From contig CAJNOI010000001.1 in NCBI GenBank assembly GCA_905250115.1, positions 1 to 64,000 on the forward strand: DNA of 64,000 nt. The letters run 5' to 3'. Source of the stretch: Adineta steineri (Eukaryota; Rotifera; Eurotatoria; Adinetida; Adinetidae). Positions within the stretch are counted from its first letter, which is position 1. The number at the start of each line of letters is the position of its first letter. Under the pieces are notes generated by a model. It ran no database searches. It worked only from the letters and a program-made list of their open reading frames with translations, and was not told where the DNA came from. Shown piece after piece: positions 39,682 through 50,659 of this stretch. The position numbers were made by a program, and so were the translations under genes.

Positions 39682-40581
39682 TCATCCAGCCAATGCCTGT
39701 GGGCATCTTTGCTTGTAAACAGCGTCTTCTTGTTGAGGAATATTAACAGCAGTTGTGGATTGACAAACTGCTGTTGAGTTTTGAACATTTTTTAATTGTA
39801 AAGTCATTGTAAAAGCATTTTGTGTTGGATATGTTCGATCACCAAAATAATAACCAGAAATATAATCGGTACAACGCATACCACATTTTAAATATAGTGA
39901 TAAAGCACTCTTATTCTCTGTATTTACATGTAATGAAACTCGTGCATTATTTGTACGAATAGCTTCATTAATGAATACATTCAATAATTTTGTTCCAAGA
40001 CCATGTTGACGATGTTCCTTTAAAACACTTAAATAGCAGACATATTGCGAGTTGTCATATGCTTCTAAACGAGACATAAGAAGAGCATTAATATTCTGTA
40101 TAGAAACAGTAGTATTTCGAAGAAAAAATGCCAACATATTTGAACCACAATATTGAACAACATAAGGATATGATCGATCAGGTGTTTCAAATGACAATTT
40201 TAAATATTGATCAAGCCATTTATTAGCTATTGCTGTTTGAGTTACTGTTGAACTAGATCTGGGTATTAATTTATAAAGACGATAATTCTCATAATCACTC
40301 ATATAAACATATTGAATATTTGTCGATGGTTCAATATATTGAGATTGTTTAGCAGTCAATCTATCGATAAAAAATATTTTAATAAAATATTCATCTTATA
40401 AGTTTTTTGTTCTATTCAGTGCGCAAGAATTCTTTAAAAAGTAATAAAAAATCTTTGTGATTATTAAAAGTAATTACTTGTTCTCATCATTATTTTGTAA
40501 AATTGTCTCGGCTTGTTCAATTGGAATCGAAATTGTAGACAGTAATAAAATAGAAAATTGAACCAACAATAACAATAACAT
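39682..40581 (-). CDS. GNAT-family N-acetyltransferase with signal peptide
   Basis: Two exons (40478-40581, 39682-40360; intron 117 nt) encode 260 aa. The first exon is a classic signal peptide (MLLLLLVQFSILLLST), unusual for GNAT enzymes, which are mostly cytosolic. The acetyl-CoA motif A reads LKEHRQHGLGTKLLNVFINEA (R/Q-x-x-G-x-G), preceded by the beta strand YVCYLSV and followed by VSLHVNTENKSALSLYLKCGM, the standard motif B. The protein therefore probably acetylates an acceptor in the secretory pathway or outside the cell; this is inference. The gene is convergent with the F-box gene, with only 53 bp between the two stop codons. Confidence 0.78.
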
Positions 40582-42233
40582 TTCGAATATTGTTTTTCTT
40601 ATTCAAATTAAAGTACAGGACAAAGCAAAACTGAGAGACCTTTCGAAGAGGATTACATCTAGTACTATTCTCCCTGTAAGCTTATAAATGTCATCAAATG
40701 ATAACACAAAAAAAAGTACAATATTTATAAAGTCATTAGATCATAAAAATTTGTTTTTATTTCAATCAACGATGCCATTTCATCACTATAATACTTTTCT
40801 AACAAAAAAGTCTTTGAACGTTGACTAGATGAAGCAAGTGAAACTATAATGATTTGGTTAAATTAAAATCAAGTTCATAGGATCGTTTCAATAATGACTC
40901 AAAATTTATTATCTATTAATACTATCATTCTTTCTCATGATGATTATATGATTGTTTTTAAAATATCACTTCAAAATCAGAGGATCAAATCAGTGACGAT
41001 GTATTCATCAATGATTTTAAATAATGACAGTTAGGCTAAATTACAAGTAATCGTAAGAACAAATCAAGGTTTTTGCATTTATTTGAATAGACATCATTGA
41101 CCTGTCCCATTACATTTTCTACTATTAAATCTTGTCATTTATAATATTTGTTTAATCGATCTTATTTATTAATCTGATAGAGCTAGATAATTCAAACTAC
41201 TATTCTTAAACAATAGTAGTTAAACACTCTAGAATAACTAATATCTATTGATTAACAAAACAAAAATAAAATGACTTGATTGTAATTGTGGGCGCAAAAA
41301 CATATATTCACACCCATACTTTGACATTTATATTGATTCATAAGCAAAGAAACAAATCCAATATTGAAAGACTTTCTATTCAAAACAAGAATGACATGTT
41401 TGTCTGCTATTGAAAAGTCTATGATTTAAATCGGAAATATAGATAAATATAGAAAACTTTAATTAATCATTGAATATAAGACTGAAAGCTATATTTTTTA
41501 AAATTCATGATAGTAAAAACAAGAAAAAAAATGCATAACTCTAATCACTAGTATATTAATAGCAAATGTTTTTCTTTTCTATATAGTCGGATATATCAGT
41601 CAATGTATATTGTCTGTTATTTGTTAAATATAGCAAACAAAACTTATAATCATTTCTAAGTAATAACAGAGTATATTTGACCTTATTGCTAGTTAGTAGT
41701 TTAAATTATCAAACATAATTCACTTGTTACTATTTTTCAATAATTTCTTCTATTTGACCGAAAATATATTATTAAGTCAACATATTTAAAGCAATAGTTT
41801 GTTTATGGTCACATTCTATAATATTTTTGAATCAATACATATTTTTTGTCACCATTAATCAGTCGTTAATTATTACAATATAAGTTTACTTATGTTCGAA
41901 ATATATTTAACAGATGAAAATTAAAAAATATAGATTTAGGTCATTAGTCTATATTGAAATTTTATAACACTAAATACTTATCTCGCCATATGATGAAAAT
42001 TCGTTGAAATATGTATAATGTAATCTATAATACCAGCCTCCTCTTTTTGAAATATACATACCATACCATATTTTTTGCAGATACATACTTTTTTTCTTCA
42101 TTTATTTAACTAAAAAATTATCTTTTTCTTTCTTATCTTCATGTTTATATCATTACTACACAATGTATCTCGTTTAAAGTTTATCGAACATTTATTTAAT
42201 ATATACAAATAACAATTATCACAACTTTGATAG
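40582..42233. other. intergenic AT-rich region
   Basis: About 1.65 kb lies between the GNAT gene (-) and the small ORF at 42234 (+). No exon, repeat or RNA gene could be supported. A splice acceptor (AG at 42232-42233) abuts the downstream ATG. Confidence 0.35.
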
Positions 42234-42602
42234 ATGAAGCACAAATTTACATTCGTATCAAGTATATCATCAATATCATCTGCAACACATTTATATTATA
42301 CACCAGAAACGAAATCGGATATTATTGCATTTGCTATTGGTAATCCAGAAAATAAGGTAACAGCAAAATTAAGCAAAAATAATCAAAAATTCTTAGGATC
42401 TGATATTGGTGATTTACTTATTCAACGACATAATCATGAATTACAACGTTGTTCACAATTTTATTCATTAGCCAGTATATTTAATGAAACAACAACCAAA
42501 GATAAACATCCAATGAAATTAAGAAATATTAAGAAAATGTATTCAACTGGACGAAAATATTTTTTTCGATTATTTCTTTGTTGTACAAATGATATTAATT
42601 AG
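42234..42602 (+). CDS. small uncharacterised protein, 122 aa
   Basis: This single open frame from ATG to TAG has codon use like its neighbours and an acceptor-like CAACTTTGATAG directly before the ATG. A polyadenylation-like AATAAAGC follows at about 42783. The protein is basic in its second half (KLRNIKKMYSTGRKYFFR) and ends with two adjacent cysteines. No signal peptide, membrane segment or known domain is recognised. It could be a short lineage-specific gene or the remains of a longer one. It is called mainly from the start context and the open frame. Confidence 0.4.
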   Translation: MKHKFTFVSSISSISSATHLYYTPETKSDIIAFAIGNPENKVTAKLSKNNQKFLGSDIGDLLIQRHNHELQRCSQFYSLASIFNETTTKDKHPMKLRNIKKMYSTGRKYFFRLFLCCTNDIN

Positions 42603-42815
42603 ATTCAAGAAATTCATAATACATGATATCTTTGGTATGTTAGTCGATTGAATAGAACTTTGTTTTTACGAATAAATATTGTTGACAAAATATTATAATG
42701 ATAGATAATTAGTATACTCTAAAATAGATGCTATAGTTTTCATATTTTATGTTTTCTTTACGAGATAAAAAAATTAATATCTAATAAAGCTTGACTAATA
42801 AAATGTCATTGTTAT

Positions 42816-43521
42816 TTATTTAACTTCCTTGAGTAGACCTGTTTTTGTATCATATAAAAATCCTCGTACAGTAACATTTTGATTAAGCATTGGATATTGT
42901 TTATATTCAGCAAGATCATCACGAATTGATTGTTCTAAATCAGCAATTGGCATAAAATCGGGTGTAGTTGTTGCCGATACTTGACCAGGTATTGTTTGAA
43001 AAATAGGTAAATTACCGACTTCAGTTCCTGGTTGTAACTTAAAATATCAATAGTTAACATAACAATATAAAAAAAATATAAATAAAAACTATACTTTAAG
43101 TGCAGTCATAACTTGATCATTATTTGAAAAATAAGTAAAACCACAATCAGTATGATGAATAATCATAACTTCCTTGGTTTGTAATAATGTTTGACTACAA
43201 ACAAGTGAACGTACGGCATCACGAATACGACCACCACCTTAAAAAAAAGAAAGCAATTAGTAAGAAACAATTCCGAATTAATTTACCATTTCGAATGACA
43301 TGTGCTTCACCAGGATTTAATCCAAGCATACGAAAAACATCTAAACGTGCATCCATACAACATACAATAGCTAAATGTTTAGAAGGTGGTGCTCGAACAT
43401 CATAAATTTTTTCATCATAAGTTTGAGCATATCCAACATTTTGTGTACAACATTGATCAATAAATGATTCCGATGCTGATAGAATATTTGAATCAATAGC
43501 AGCAGCAATAACTTTATGCAT
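42816..43521 (-). CDS. beta-class carbonic anhydrase
   Basis: This zinc enzyme interconverts carbon dioxide and bicarbonate. Three exons (43287-43521, 43095-43237, 42816-43037) give 199 aa. Zinc ligands are C55 in VCCMDARLD, H107 and C110 in HHTDCG. The catalytic Asp57-Arg59 dyad and the VIRNGGGR motif (normally RNAGG) are also present. Beta-CAs occur in bacteria, plants and invertebrates but not in vertebrates; animal members are often mitochondrial, though no strong targeting signal is visible here. It is last in a row of four minus-strand genes, 303 bp after MRPL1. A CRE-like half-site TACGTCA lies about 105 bp upstream. Confidence 0.9.
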
Positions 43522-43824
43522 TGAATATATTTATCGTGCTTTGTAGTATAACAAGTGTAAAAGAAATGTGCGAAAATAAAAATACAGAAGAATACGAAGA
43601 AGGTCAGTGCGTACAGAAAATGATGTACGTCATCGAGTGTATCTTCTATATATCTCGCGATAGTATATTTTATCTTTCATGATTGTTATAAATACTTATT
43701 GAAGACGATCAATAAATGATCGGTATATTTTAATTTACATCTAGAAATATAGTTTCAATGAGAAAAAACAAACGCAAACTACAACTTTAACAAATGAAAG
43801 ATTCTCGTTATTTTCCTAAAATAT

Positions 43825-45320
43825 TTATTTAATTGATGGTAATGTTTTAAGTAAATCATCTCCGATTTCCGGTGCTGATTTCTTAATTAAATCATCCATA
43901 ACTTGTTTATCTAATTCTTTCTTTTCAAGTACATCTTCTTCACTAGGAAGAAATGGTGTAACATCAACTCGAAATTCTTCTGTTGATGGTGGACAATAAA
44001 CTGAACATCCAGTTACAAATGGACCAACTTTTGTTTGTGAATGTGTACTTAATTGCTCCACAAGTGCTTGAAAATTTTCTGCTAATTGTTCATCTGACAT
44101 ATTTATCTAAATTTAATTTTATGAAAATAAAAAAAAATACAAAATAAAATAATTTTAACATACAATGCCAAATCGAAGATCAACAATTCCACGAGCTTCT
44201 TCATATTTAGCTGATTGATATTCTTTACCACGAATAAATTTTTCTAACATTTGATCAACATTCGGATGAAGACTACCTAAAAGAATAATCATAATGATGA
44301 TTGTTCTTATATTATAATATTTAATTTAATTATTAACCATATTGTGGATTAGGAAATTTATCTTTTGAAATTTTTTTTCTTAAATGTAAAATATCAGCAT
44401 AAACATCAGGAGCACATAATACATATTCATAATTAGTATCAGTCATATCACCACGTTCAAACTATGAATAGAATAGTTTCTTTATTAATAGAAAAATATA
44501 TATAGATGTTAAATCATACTTGTTTGATTACTTCAGTATAGCCAAACATATAAGCACCATGTTTTTCTATATAAATAAAGAATATAGTTGAAGAGAATAT
44601 AGAGAAAATTCTTACCAGCTGCTTTCATATGTTCAGGAAGCTAGAAGATGAAAATTATAAGAGAAGAATTTGTATCAAATATTCTTACTCGACAAAAGAG
44701 AACAACATTTTTACGTGGTCGATCTTCGAAATAATGAGGAAATGTTACTAAACCTTTGATAGTTTCAATAAATTTTGTCTAAATAAAATGTAAAAAGGTA
44801 AAAATTAAAAAAGAATGATTTGAATGACTTTTTTTTAGAAAAGTCAAACAAATTATGAAACATAAAAACCTTTTTAGCTGTAGTCATATCTAGTTTAAGT
44901 CGTGCCCAAACAAATGAATCTAATGAATTAAGCATTTTTGGTTGCATCATTTCTCGATGCCATTGTAAAACTGTTTCAAGTGGCCATGATCGAATTGGAT
45001 ATTCTTTAGTTAACCATACTTTATCAATTGGTTTTCTTTTAGCAAATTCATCATCATAAGCAAGCTCAGGTTCTACAATTCGAGCACTAGAAAATAAAAT
45101 ATAGAAAAATATTTGTACGAAAATTAAATATTATTTTCAATTCATACACTGCTTTTTTCTGTGCCCATGAATCAGTTGGTTTAGCATGTGTTGGTACTCG
45201 ATGTCGATTAAGACGTCGAGCCATTTTTGTACGTACTGATGGTTGAAATTGTATTGTAGGACGAAGAAAAGATGTTGATCCGAAATTTGTCCATAATTGT
45301 CTAGCAAATATACTCGTCAT
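43825..45320 (-). CDS. MRPL1: mitochondrial ribosomal protein uL1m
   Basis: This is a large-subunit protein of the mitochondrial ribosome, part of the L1 stalk. Eight exons (45148-45320, 44870-45086, 44689-44778, 44616-44640, 44520-44566, 44338-44461, 44164-44276, 43825-44106) give 356 aa. The N-terminus is basic and hydroxylated without acidic residues (MTSIFARQLWTNFGSTSFLR), suitable as a mitochondrial presequence. Conserved L1 features include LKLDMTTAKK, NVVLFC, KHGAYMFGYTEVI and INMSDEQLAENFQALV. One exon is only 25 nt (44616-44640), flanked by 48- and 49-nt introns; omitting it would break the frame. An acceptor ends 13 nt before the ATG, and monoamine oxidase stops 104 bp upstream. Confidence 0.88.
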
Positions 45321-45424
45321 TTTCTTATTTAATCTAGAAAAACATAAATTTTATTGTGTTTATTTTTAATAATCAAAAGACTAAAATACACACATCACAA
45401 TATGCATACATAAACAAAATGATA

Positions 45425-47567
45425 TTACTGAAAAATATTAGGATAGAAAACTTTAGTTAAAGCAGCTATTGTAACGATTATTATTGGAATTGCATAGTAA
45501 AAATTTGATCGTGGTACTCGACAATTTTGGTATTTACGATCTAATAAGAAAAAAAATCAGATTATTATAACTTTCGAATAAATCAAATAATTTACTTTGA
45601 TTTTCGAATGTATATTGATCAATGTCATCATCTTTCAACTGTTCATCTTGACGAAATGAGACTAGAATTTCTGATGCTGCACGTCGTCCAGCATCAACAG
45701 CACCATCCATATATCCCATCCATTGACTCGCTGTTTCTGTACCAGCAAAATGAATATTTTTATATGGTTTTCGTAAACCATCAACAAAATCTTTCATTGT
45801 TCCTGTTGTAGCATTATGACATGGACATCCACCTGAATAAGGTTCTAAATTCCAATCTTTTTCAGCATAGTCAATTAAATGTGTAGAAATTTTATGACCA
45901 CCAAAATAACGTGAAAGACATTCAAGTAAACCTTTACGTCGTTCTTCACGTGTTACACTTGTCCATACAGATGCACATCGACCACCAATAAAACCTAGTA
46001 AAGCTGGTGTACCATTTGATGTTGTACCATCAATTAAATCTATAAAAATCAACTAAAATGAATATATATATTCTGTAAGAATGTTGTCATTATTTACAGG
46101 TCATAGGACCAATTGATTGTCCAAGTGGAGAAAAACTTCCATCACTAATTACTTCACCACTAAGACCATCTTCTCGCCAAAAAGCCTATTTATTTCAATT
46201 AAATATGTAATTTATTTATAATAGAATAATCAAAAAAAAATACTTTATCAAATGTAAAAATAAATTTAAGATAACTACCAATTGGCATATGTTTTAACAT
46301 TTCACGCTTATATCCAGGTAACATTGGTTCAAATTGTATTGGAACTAATCAAATACAAAAATTTATAAGAATTAATTAATGAATAATTAAACTAACTTAT
46401 TTGTGAAGGTGGAATAGCTAAAATAAGTTTACGACATTGAAATGTTTGATTTTGAGTTGTTGTTATAATAACAATTCCTTAAAAAAAATATCATTACAGA
46501 AGGTAAATATGAATGAATTATACTGACCATCATCATTTTGCACAATCTTTTGTACTGGTGTTTCAAGAAGAACTTTATCTTTACCAATTTTTTCAACAAG
46601 TAATTGTGATACTTGTTGTGACCCGCCCTATAGTTAAACAAAGATAATAAATTGAATGTAATTGTTTGTTTTTTTCACTTTAATTTTCTTTTCTTGTGCA
46701 CAACCAGGATCTGTTAATGTTAATCTCATAAATCCACCACCTGCTTGTGCATATGTCAATGCAAATAAAGCATTTACTTGTTCAGGTTCACAGCCGAAAA
46801 CAGTTCGTACAGCTGCAGTCATCAATGGATTTGCACCTATTTAATCAAGAATAATTTTAAAAATTTAATTTATTTGTAGATTAGATATCTTACTATTACA
46901 TATCCATGGTTTCATTAGATGTGCTAATGTATGTCGATCGAGATAATCAGCATTTCTTGCCATCATTGGATTCCATGTTGGAACATTTGCTGCTAAACTT
47001 TCAAGCTATTATAAAATATATAATAAAGAATAAAATAATTCTGATGTTTCGTTTTTTACTTGAAGAATATTATAAATACTTTCAAGAAAGGAAAGTAATG
47101 AAATATATGGTAATGATAAAGAATATTGCCGTACACGACGATGTAATTCTGCTATACTCTTGCCTGTATGATATTGATCATAAGTATGTAATTGTAATTC
47201 TTGTAGTAATGCTGTAATATTTACTTGTGTACTAAATTTATTAAATTAAGAATTTTTTTTTAAAATAAATAGAATTATCATACTCAGTAACCCATTGACC
47301 ACCAAGATCAAATCGATCAGTTTCACTTTCATTTTCATTAAGAGATGTTTGTAAATCAACTGTTAATGTTCGACCACCAACTCGATCTTTATTAAAGTAA
47401 AATAAAAAGAATTTTATTTTGAATTTTGTTTTTATTCTACCTTTAGCTTCAAGTACAAGTATTTTAAGTTCGGGTGATTTTTGCTGAAGTCGATAAGCTG
47501 CATAAAGACCTGATATACCAGCTCCTACTACAATAACATCAATTATTTCTTCTTCTGCTTCTGACAT
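45425..47567 (-). CDS. MAO: flavin monoamine oxidase
   Basis: This FAD enzyme deaminates amine neurotransmitters at the mitochondrial outer membrane. Eleven exons (47441-47567, 47284-47386, 47060-47231, 46894-47005, 46679-46836, 46528-46627, 46397-46477, 46244-46344, 46098-46185, 45596-46039, 45425-45540) give 533 aa, against 527 in human MAO-A. The FAD motif GAGISG is at 15-20, followed by GGRTLTV and DLGGQWV. The covalent flavin cysteine is C419 in the YSGGC motif, and HFAGTETASQWMGYMDGAVDAGRRAA matches MAO. A C-terminal hydrophobic segment after a basic stretch (FYYAIPIIIVTIAALTKVFY) is the tail anchor. The start is 47 bp after the SHPK stop, with a strong acceptor (AG at 47585-47586) between. 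Confidence 0.93.
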
Positions 47568-47614
47568 GAAATATATTCTATTATCTAAAATAAAAACAAA
47601 TCAAATAGAATTTC

Positions 47615-48949
47615 TTATTGCATCAAAGCAAATAGAGCAGAGCCATAAGCAGCATCGGAATGTTCATTAAATATAACTTGACATTTTACTCTTTTTTTCA
47701 ATTCTTGTTGTAAAACACCATTTCTCATTAAAGCACTACCTGTACCGATAATACCTTTCATTTTAAGGGAATCTTCTCCTAACATTTCAAATAAATTCTT
47801 TATTATCCATTGACATACAGAACGAAATACTGAACCAATATCATTCAATTGTGACATATTAATTGAACGAATATTTGTTATTGACGCTGACATAGATGGA
47901 TCATGTCGTTCACCAAATAAAGCAGCAGATAAATTCTCAATAGTTGATGTTGATTGAAGACCAAGTTCAATTAATCGAGACCAAAGTATATCAAGAGAAA
48001 ATGAAGAATTGTTATTATTATTATTTAAAGATAATTGCCATGAATTAATTAAATGAACAAATGCAGATAGAATATTACCACCATTAAGTGAAGCAGCAAC
48101 TAATAAATCTTTTGATTGAAAATAAGGAACACGCATTGATGATGCTAATGAAAGATTATCATCTTGTACTGTAGATAATTTTTGATCAACAACTAAAGCA
48201 AGTTGTGCTGATGTTGAAATATTTATAATACCTTCATTTTCTTTGGGTTGACAACTAAATGTAGAACATTGCAAATCACCAAGAGCAACATATACAGGAA
48301 TGTTTTTTTTCCAATAACCAATAATAGTACCTGGTTCAACAATTTCCGGTAATAAACGATGTTCAATAGGCCATTTATTATCTAAAGCACCCCAACTAGT
48401 TGCCATTTGATTTGATATTTGTGATTTAGTTATTGAATCTTCACAAAGAATTGCAACAATATAATCAGCAATTGTACCTGCACGATCATATTTTATTAAT
48501 TCATCTTCTTTTCCTTTTTGTTGATTGATTAACCATAATAAAGTAGCTAAACCATAACCTGTTCGTAAATGTGCTAAGGATGATCCAAGTGATGAAAGAA
48601 ATTCTGTTGAACATCGTTGATCTTGCCATGTTATAAGTGAAGAAACAATTGTACGTGGTGATTTTGATGACCAAAGAATAAAACCATGCATTTGACCACA
48701 AATTTGAACTGATTTAATTTCAATATCATCTTTAAAACTACCTGATTTCTCAAGAAGAGTATTCACAGTATCAAGTATCTTTACTGGAGATTGTTCATCA
48801 TAGGAAACAAATTCTTTTTGAACAATATGAGCATTATGAGTAAGTTGTTCAGTAAAAACAACATTATTCTTTTCATCATTTGTTGTTGATACTGAAACAA
48901 CACAAATTTTACAGGATGTCGTACCAATATCTAAACCTAACGAATACAT
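47615..48949 (-). CDS. SHPK: sedoheptulokinase
   Basis: This FGGY-family carbohydrate kinase phosphorylates sedoheptulose, feeding the pentose phosphate pathway. The single exon encodes 444 aa, slightly shorter than human SHPK (478). The N-terminal phosphate-binding motif is LGLDIGTTSCK, followed by ICGQMHGF, SLITWQDQRCS, YDRAGTIADYIVA, VALGDLQCS and NISTSAQLAL, all characteristic of SHPK rather than xylulokinase or glycerol kinase. The C-terminal domain has SLNGGNILSAF, LFGERHDPS and GTGSALMRN. The ATG at 48949 is preferred: it is preceded by a good acceptor (TTGTCTTTTAG, AG at 48952-48953), while the open frame further upstream is hydrophobic and not conserved. MAO begins 47 bp after the stop. 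Confidence 0.93.
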   Translation of the reverse strand: MYSLGLDIGTTSCKICVVSVSTTNDEKNNVVFTEQLTHNAHIVQKEFVSYDEQSPVKILDTVNTLLEKSGSFKDDIEIKSVQICGQMHGFILWSSKSPRTIVSSLITWQDQRCSTEFLSSLGSSLAHLRTGYGLATLLWLINQQKGKEDELIKYDRAGTIADYIVAILCEDSITKSQISNQMATSWGALDNKWPIEHRLLPEIVEPGTIIGYWKKNIPVYVALGDLQCSTFSCQPKENEGIINISTSAQLALVVDQKLSTVQDDNLSLASSMRVPYFQSKDLLVAASLNGGNILSAFVHLINSWQLSLNNNNNNSSFSLDILWSRLIELGLQSTSTIENLSAALFGERHDPSMSASITNIRSINMSQLNDIGSVFRSVCQWIIKNLFEMLGEDSLKMKGIIGTGSALMRNGVLQQELKKRVKCQVIFNEHSDAAYGSALFALMQ

Positions 48950-48953
48950 CTCT

Positions 48954-50659
48954 AAAAGACAATAGAGATAAGAAGCAAAAAACAAGGTATCAAATGAAAG
49001 AAAAAACAATAGATAATATCATTTGTTAACCGGTTGAAGAGAAGAAAGGTATTCAAGATATGTTGTTCTATTTTCATTATAACTTAAAAAATAAGTACAG
49101 ATTCAATTAATCCGGATTACATTAAATTGACATAATAATATGATTATTGAGAGTCCTTATTCATAAAATTTATATACTATATCGAGAACTGTTTTATACT
49201 CATACTCATAGCATATATGAAAATCTATCTATTATTGTATGATTTGATTTCGGAGTCCACGAAAAAGATCTCCACACCGTACTACCCATGCTCATAACTA
49301 GCTATAATCTTTGGTTGGTTAAAACTAAACCGCTATTCACTGGCATGCTCAAGAGAGGTCACTGTCTATCTTATCAATACATCAATTGCTGGATACAGAA
49401 ATATCCCTACAATGTACTTAGTAATAATAAAAATTGTCTCAACTAGATAGTAGACTTTTTCTTAATCAGCTAAATATAAAATAAAATTATCTGTAGTAAA
49501 GTTTCAACATATTTTTCTAACAGATCAATTACAAGAGATCTGAAATGACATACTCTGCTGGCTATAGCTAACATTTCAAACAATTTAATAGAATATAATC
49601 GTTGTTTATTATTAAATAAGATTTATTTTCAATAACTTCTAAACATAATTTCTCTCATGATATAATTATGTTTTATTTTGAATAATAGAAATAAATATAT
49701 AATAAAATAATTGATCGATCTATAGTGGTATTTATATGTTATGGATGTGAGTTAAGGGTTGGAACCTACATATAGTTGTCATGTTATGAAGGAATAAGTG
49801 AACTTATGTACATAGTTCAATCTGAATATACAGTAAAAGTAAACTTTCATTTATCTGCACGTGCATTACTATTATATTGTTTATAAGAGGAAAGAAAAAT
49901 ATGATAGTTTTTATCTATTTCTTACACGCCCAGTCATGCGTCATTGATCTTTTTCTTTCTTATCACATCGATCAGTTGTTTTCGTGTTAAAAGTACATTG
50001 TATTGCATATCATATTTTACTTCACTTTAACAATATATCATACAAGGTAAAGTAGTACATTTATAAATATTTAAGTAATTTTAGAGACAAATATCCTATT
50101 CTATTGCTGGTAAAACTTCTAAAAAGAAGAAAATAAAACTGTATTAAAGCTGTTTCTGTCTGCACTGCAGAGTATGCCAAAAGTCTCTCTGACTTAGAGT
50201 TTTTGTATATTCTTGTTATTTCATTTAACTTTATTGAAAAATTCTTTTTATAACCCTTTTTCTTGCCAAATGATATTCACAGATGCCATTGTTTGTGAGT
50301 TTAATTTCATTGTAATATAAAACATAGAAGTTGATTTTAATACATTATCAAATCAAAGATATCTAAAAAGAGTTCAGATTAGTTTTAAAAGAGCAGAGTT
50401 TAAATTAAAGATGACGATATCGAGTTTGTATTTATACTAATGAACTTCTATACTAACATTTCGAAGTATTATTTTTAATCGAGATATGAGTCATTAAAAC
50501 TCCTGAGATAGATGTAATGGCTTGAATGACACGCTAAGATAAATTGTTTAATTTAATTATCACTATGGTTTGTTTCTCTCTTTTTCACTTCTATATAAAT
50601 GATGAATTGATATAGTGCCTAAATTTCTGTCTTTTCTCATTTTAATTTTAATTTAGATA
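48954..50659. other. divergent intergenic region SHPK / unknown gene
   Basis: About 1.7 kb of AT-rich DNA separates SHPK (-) from the plus-strand gene at 50660. It should carry the promoter of the SHPK-MAO-MRPL1 run. An acceptor (TTTTAATTTAG, AG at 50655-50656) lies 3 nt before the downstream ATG. No coding exon was found. Confidence 0.4.

Noticed and set aside
45608-45811. plus-strand open frame over the MAO C-terminal exon
   Set aside because: It is antisense to conserved MAO coding sequence and has no splice or start context.
48950-49009. 20-residue hydrophobic N-terminal extension of SHPK
   Set aside because: It lies upstream of a strong splice acceptor next to the conserved ATG and is not found in the family.
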